Notes under the pieces: model-generated
What the model was told of the DNA's origin: nothing
The model's database searches: none
What the model saw: the letters and a program-made list of their open reading frames with translations, nothing else
Position numbers and translations under genes: made by a program
Shown: piece after piece, positions 4,304 through 5,760 of the stretch
Layout of the letters: each line of letters starts with the position of its first letter
How positions within the stretch are numbered: position 1 is the stretch's first letter
NCBI GenBank assembly: GCA_023416315.1
Contig: JAEZIA010000317.1
Span: 1 to 5,760, forward strand
DNA: 5,760 nt
Source: Actinomycetes bacterium
GTDB taxonomy: Bacteria > Actinomycetota > Actinomycetes > Mycobacteriales > Mycobacteriaceae
Direction: 5' to 3'

Positions 4304-5557
4304 ATGTCCGCGGAAGCGAAGAGCCCTGGCCACATTCGACTGACGTCCCACCGCGGCGCCGACGACGCCCCACCGATCAGATGGGGCGCGGCCACCGCCG
4401 CGCAGCGCGGGCCGCTGATCGGGACCACCAGTACCCGCAGTCACCGCAACGTCGTCGGAACCCACAGCGGTTCCTACGGCGTGTACCGCGCCCTCGCGGT
4501 CGCGGCCGGGGCGCTGTCCCGCGAGCACCGCGCCGACCTGACCAATACCGCCCCGACCGACACCATCGGCCCGTACCCACAGTGGAGCCGTCCCGACGCG
4601 ATCGTCAGCCTGGACCCGTGGGGGGCGATGGTCGCCGACGCCTTCGCCGCCGAGCTGGCCGCCGGCCAGGACATCCGTCCGACGATCGCCGTGACCAAGG
4701 CTCATGTCATTCTTCCCGAGATCGCCGACGCGATCGGCGAGGGTCGACTCGTCCCCGACGATCGAGTCCTGCTGCCGGGCGGTGCCGCGCTGGTGACCAA
4801 GGTCGCGATCGAGCCGGTCTGGTATCTGCCCGGCGTCGCGGACCGCTTCGGCTGCAGCGAAGCCCACCTGCGCCGCGTGCTGTTCGAAGAGACCGGCGGT
4901 ATGTATCCCGAACTCGTCACCCGCTCCGACCTCGAAGTGTTCCTGCCACCGATCGGTGGGCAGACCCTCTACATCTTCGGCAACCCGCGGGACCTCGCCG
5001 ACCCCACGGTCGAACTCACCGCCCGCGTGCACGACGAGTGCAACGGCTCCGATGTGTTCGGCTCCGACATCTGCACCTGCCGGCCCTATCTGACGCACGC
5101 GATCGAGGAGTGCATCCTCGGCGCGCAACGCGGCGGGGTCGGGCTGGTCGCCTACTCCCGCAAAGAAGGTCGCGCACTTGGCGAGGTGACCAAGTTCCTG
5201 GTTTACAACGCCCGTAAGCGCCAGCAGGGTGGCGACACCGCCGAGGCATACTTCGCTCGCACCGAATGCGTTGCCGGCGTTCAGGATATGCGGTTTCAGG
5301 AATTGATGCCGGACGTGCTGCACTGGCTGGGCATCCAGAAAATCCATCGGTTGGTGTCGATGAGCAACATGAAATACGACGCGATCGTCGGTTCGGGCAT
5401 CGATGTCGGCGAACGGGTCAACATTCCCGATGAGCTGATTCCGCCCGACGCCCGGGTGGAGATCGATGCCAAGATGGCCGCCGGCTACTTCACCCCGGGC
5501 CCGGTACCCGATGCGGCGGAACTGAAGAAGGCCAAGGGCCGCGGGCTGGACCGCTGA
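4304..5557 (+). CDS. GTP cyclohydrolase II homologue, URC1-type (uracil catabolism)
   Basis: The product has 417 residues, about twice a plain bacterial RibA. The N-terminal half (about 1-200, with RSHRNVVGTHSGSYGVYRAL) is the GTP_CH_N domain found only on this subgroup. The C-terminal half is RibA-like. The zinc site is Cys246, Cys257 and Cys259, with the same spacing as Cys54/65/67 of E. coli RibA. YSRKEGRALG (284-293) and Tyr301 match the RQEGR loop and catalytic Tyr105; Asp328/Arg330 probably match Asp126/Arg128. In the URC pathway, known from Lachancea yeast and clustered in bacteria, URC1 acts with URC4 to open the ring of a uracil-derived nucleotide or nucleoside. The adjacent URC4 gene, overlapping as TGATG, makes this role much more likely than riboflavin synthesis. 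The start is set by AAGGAGG. Confidence 0.92.
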   Translation: MSAEAKSPGHIRLTSHRGADDAPPIRWGAATAAQRGPLIGTTSTRSHRNVVGTHSGSYGVYRALAVAAGALSREHRADLTNTAPTDTIGPYPQWSRPDAIVSLDPWGAMVADAFAAELAAGQDIRPTIAVTKAHVILPEIADAIGEGRLVPDDRVLLPGGAALVTKVAIEPVWYLPGVADRFGCSEAHLRRVLFEETGGMYPELVTRSDLEVFLPPIGGQTLYIFGNPRDLADPTVELTARVHDECNGSDVFGSDICTCRPYLTHAIEECILGAQRGGVGLVAYSRKEGRALGEVTKFLVYNARKRQQGGDTAEAYFARTECVAGVQDMRFQELMPDVLHWLGIQKIHRLVSMSNMKYDAIVGSGIDVGERVNIPDELIPPDARVEIDAKMAAGYFTPGPVPDAAELKKAKGRGLDR

Positions 5558-5760
5558 TGGCCGCGGCCGTCGACATCGACCTAAACACCCCGGCAGGGGC
5601 GACCGCGGCGTTACGGAGCACCCGGACCATCCGGCAGCGGGCCGGGCTGCTGACCGAACGTGCCCGCCGCGGTGAGTCCCGGTGGTTCATCGTGCACGAC
5701 GCCCCCCTGTCCGCCGCTGCCGCGGCGGTCGCCGAAGTCACCCGCGAGCGCTATCCGGAT
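5557..5760 (+). CDS. URC4/Urg3-type protein (DUF1688), N-terminal part (cut by window edge)
   Basis: The first 68 codons are present; the gene runs off the right edge. The start ATG shares its A with the stop of the preceding gene (TGATG), so the two are cotranscribed and probably coupled. The sequence starts with a short Ala/Asp-rich stretch, then a helical TPAGATAALRSTRTIRQRAG segment. It reaches RWFIVHDAPLSAAAAAVAEV and TRERYPD, the strand-helix pattern and RYPD ending of the URC4/DUF1688 N-terminus. URC4 is required for uracil breakdown by the URC route; its exact chemistry is not firmly known to me. A rare TTA leucine codon is at residue 19. Confidence rests on this N-terminal match plus the URC1 neighbour. 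Confidence 0.85.
   Translation, partial: MAAAVDIDLNTPAGATAALRSTRTIRQRAGLLTERARRGESRWFIVHDAPLSAAAAAVAEVTRERYPD

Noticed and set aside
5282..5296. Apparent loss of the catalytic arginine of GTP cyclohydrolase II in the Q-D-M-R-F segment.
   Set aside because: The segment carries a three-residue length difference from E. coli RibA. Aligning D-M-R with D126-E127-R128 keeps Asp328 and Arg330 in place, so no residue needs to be missing.
4289..5347. A 352-codon minus-strand open frame opposite the URC1 gene.
   Set aside because: It is a GC-bias shadow: its product has no recognisable motif, while the plus strand encodes a family with intact zinc and catalytic motifs.

Overview
The window looks like chromosomal DNA of a high-GC actinobacterium, most likely a mycobacterium (Mycolicibacterium-like). 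The evidence is strongly GC-biased third codon positions, an Rv1155-like F420-type split-barrel oxidoreductase, a probable leaderless gene, tightly packed ATGA/TGATG gene junctions and two actinobacterial-type zinc alcohol dehydrogenases. I assign no species. No RNA genes, CRISPR arrays, insertion sequences or phage genes were seen.

Layout. (1) 1-244, minus strand: the first 81 codons of a zinc-dependent alcohol/formaldehyde dehydrogenase that runs off the left edge. (2) 245-391: a divergent intergenic region with a near-palindrome. (3) 392-2713, plus strand: a tight three-gene cassette. It holds a 61-residue Asp/Gly-rich peptide with two near-identical 24-residue repeats, a full-length JmjC/cupin_4 Fe(II)/2-oxoglutarate oxygenase, and a sucrase/ferredoxin-like (Apd1-type thioredoxin-fold [2Fe-2S]) protein. 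(4) 2661-3116, minus strand: the PPOX-type flavin/F420 oxidoreductase, whose 3' end overlaps the cassette tail-to-tail. (5) 3181-4221, plus strand: a complete zinc-dependent alcohol dehydrogenase. (6) 4304-5760, plus strand: a URC1-type GTP cyclohydrolase II homologue overlapping the start of a URC4 (DUF1688) gene. Together these mark the URC route of uracil catabolism.

How the genes may work together. The most interesting part is the 392-2713 cassette, which has the architecture of a ribosomally made, post-translationally modified peptide (RiPP-like) locus. A small repetitive precursor is followed 7 bases later by a protein-hydroxylase-type oxygenase. The oxygenase gene overlaps by 4 bases a redox protein that could keep the oxygenase iron reduced. 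The peptide has no Lys, Arg, Cys or aromatic residue. Its two repeats differ only synonymously over an 18-residue core, so the peptide sequence itself appears to be selected. I do not recognise this peptide as a named family; function, modification and novelty are inference. The URC1-URC4 pair is a better understood unit for breaking the uracil ring after conversion to a nucleotide. The remaining redox genes have no substrate readable from the sequence.
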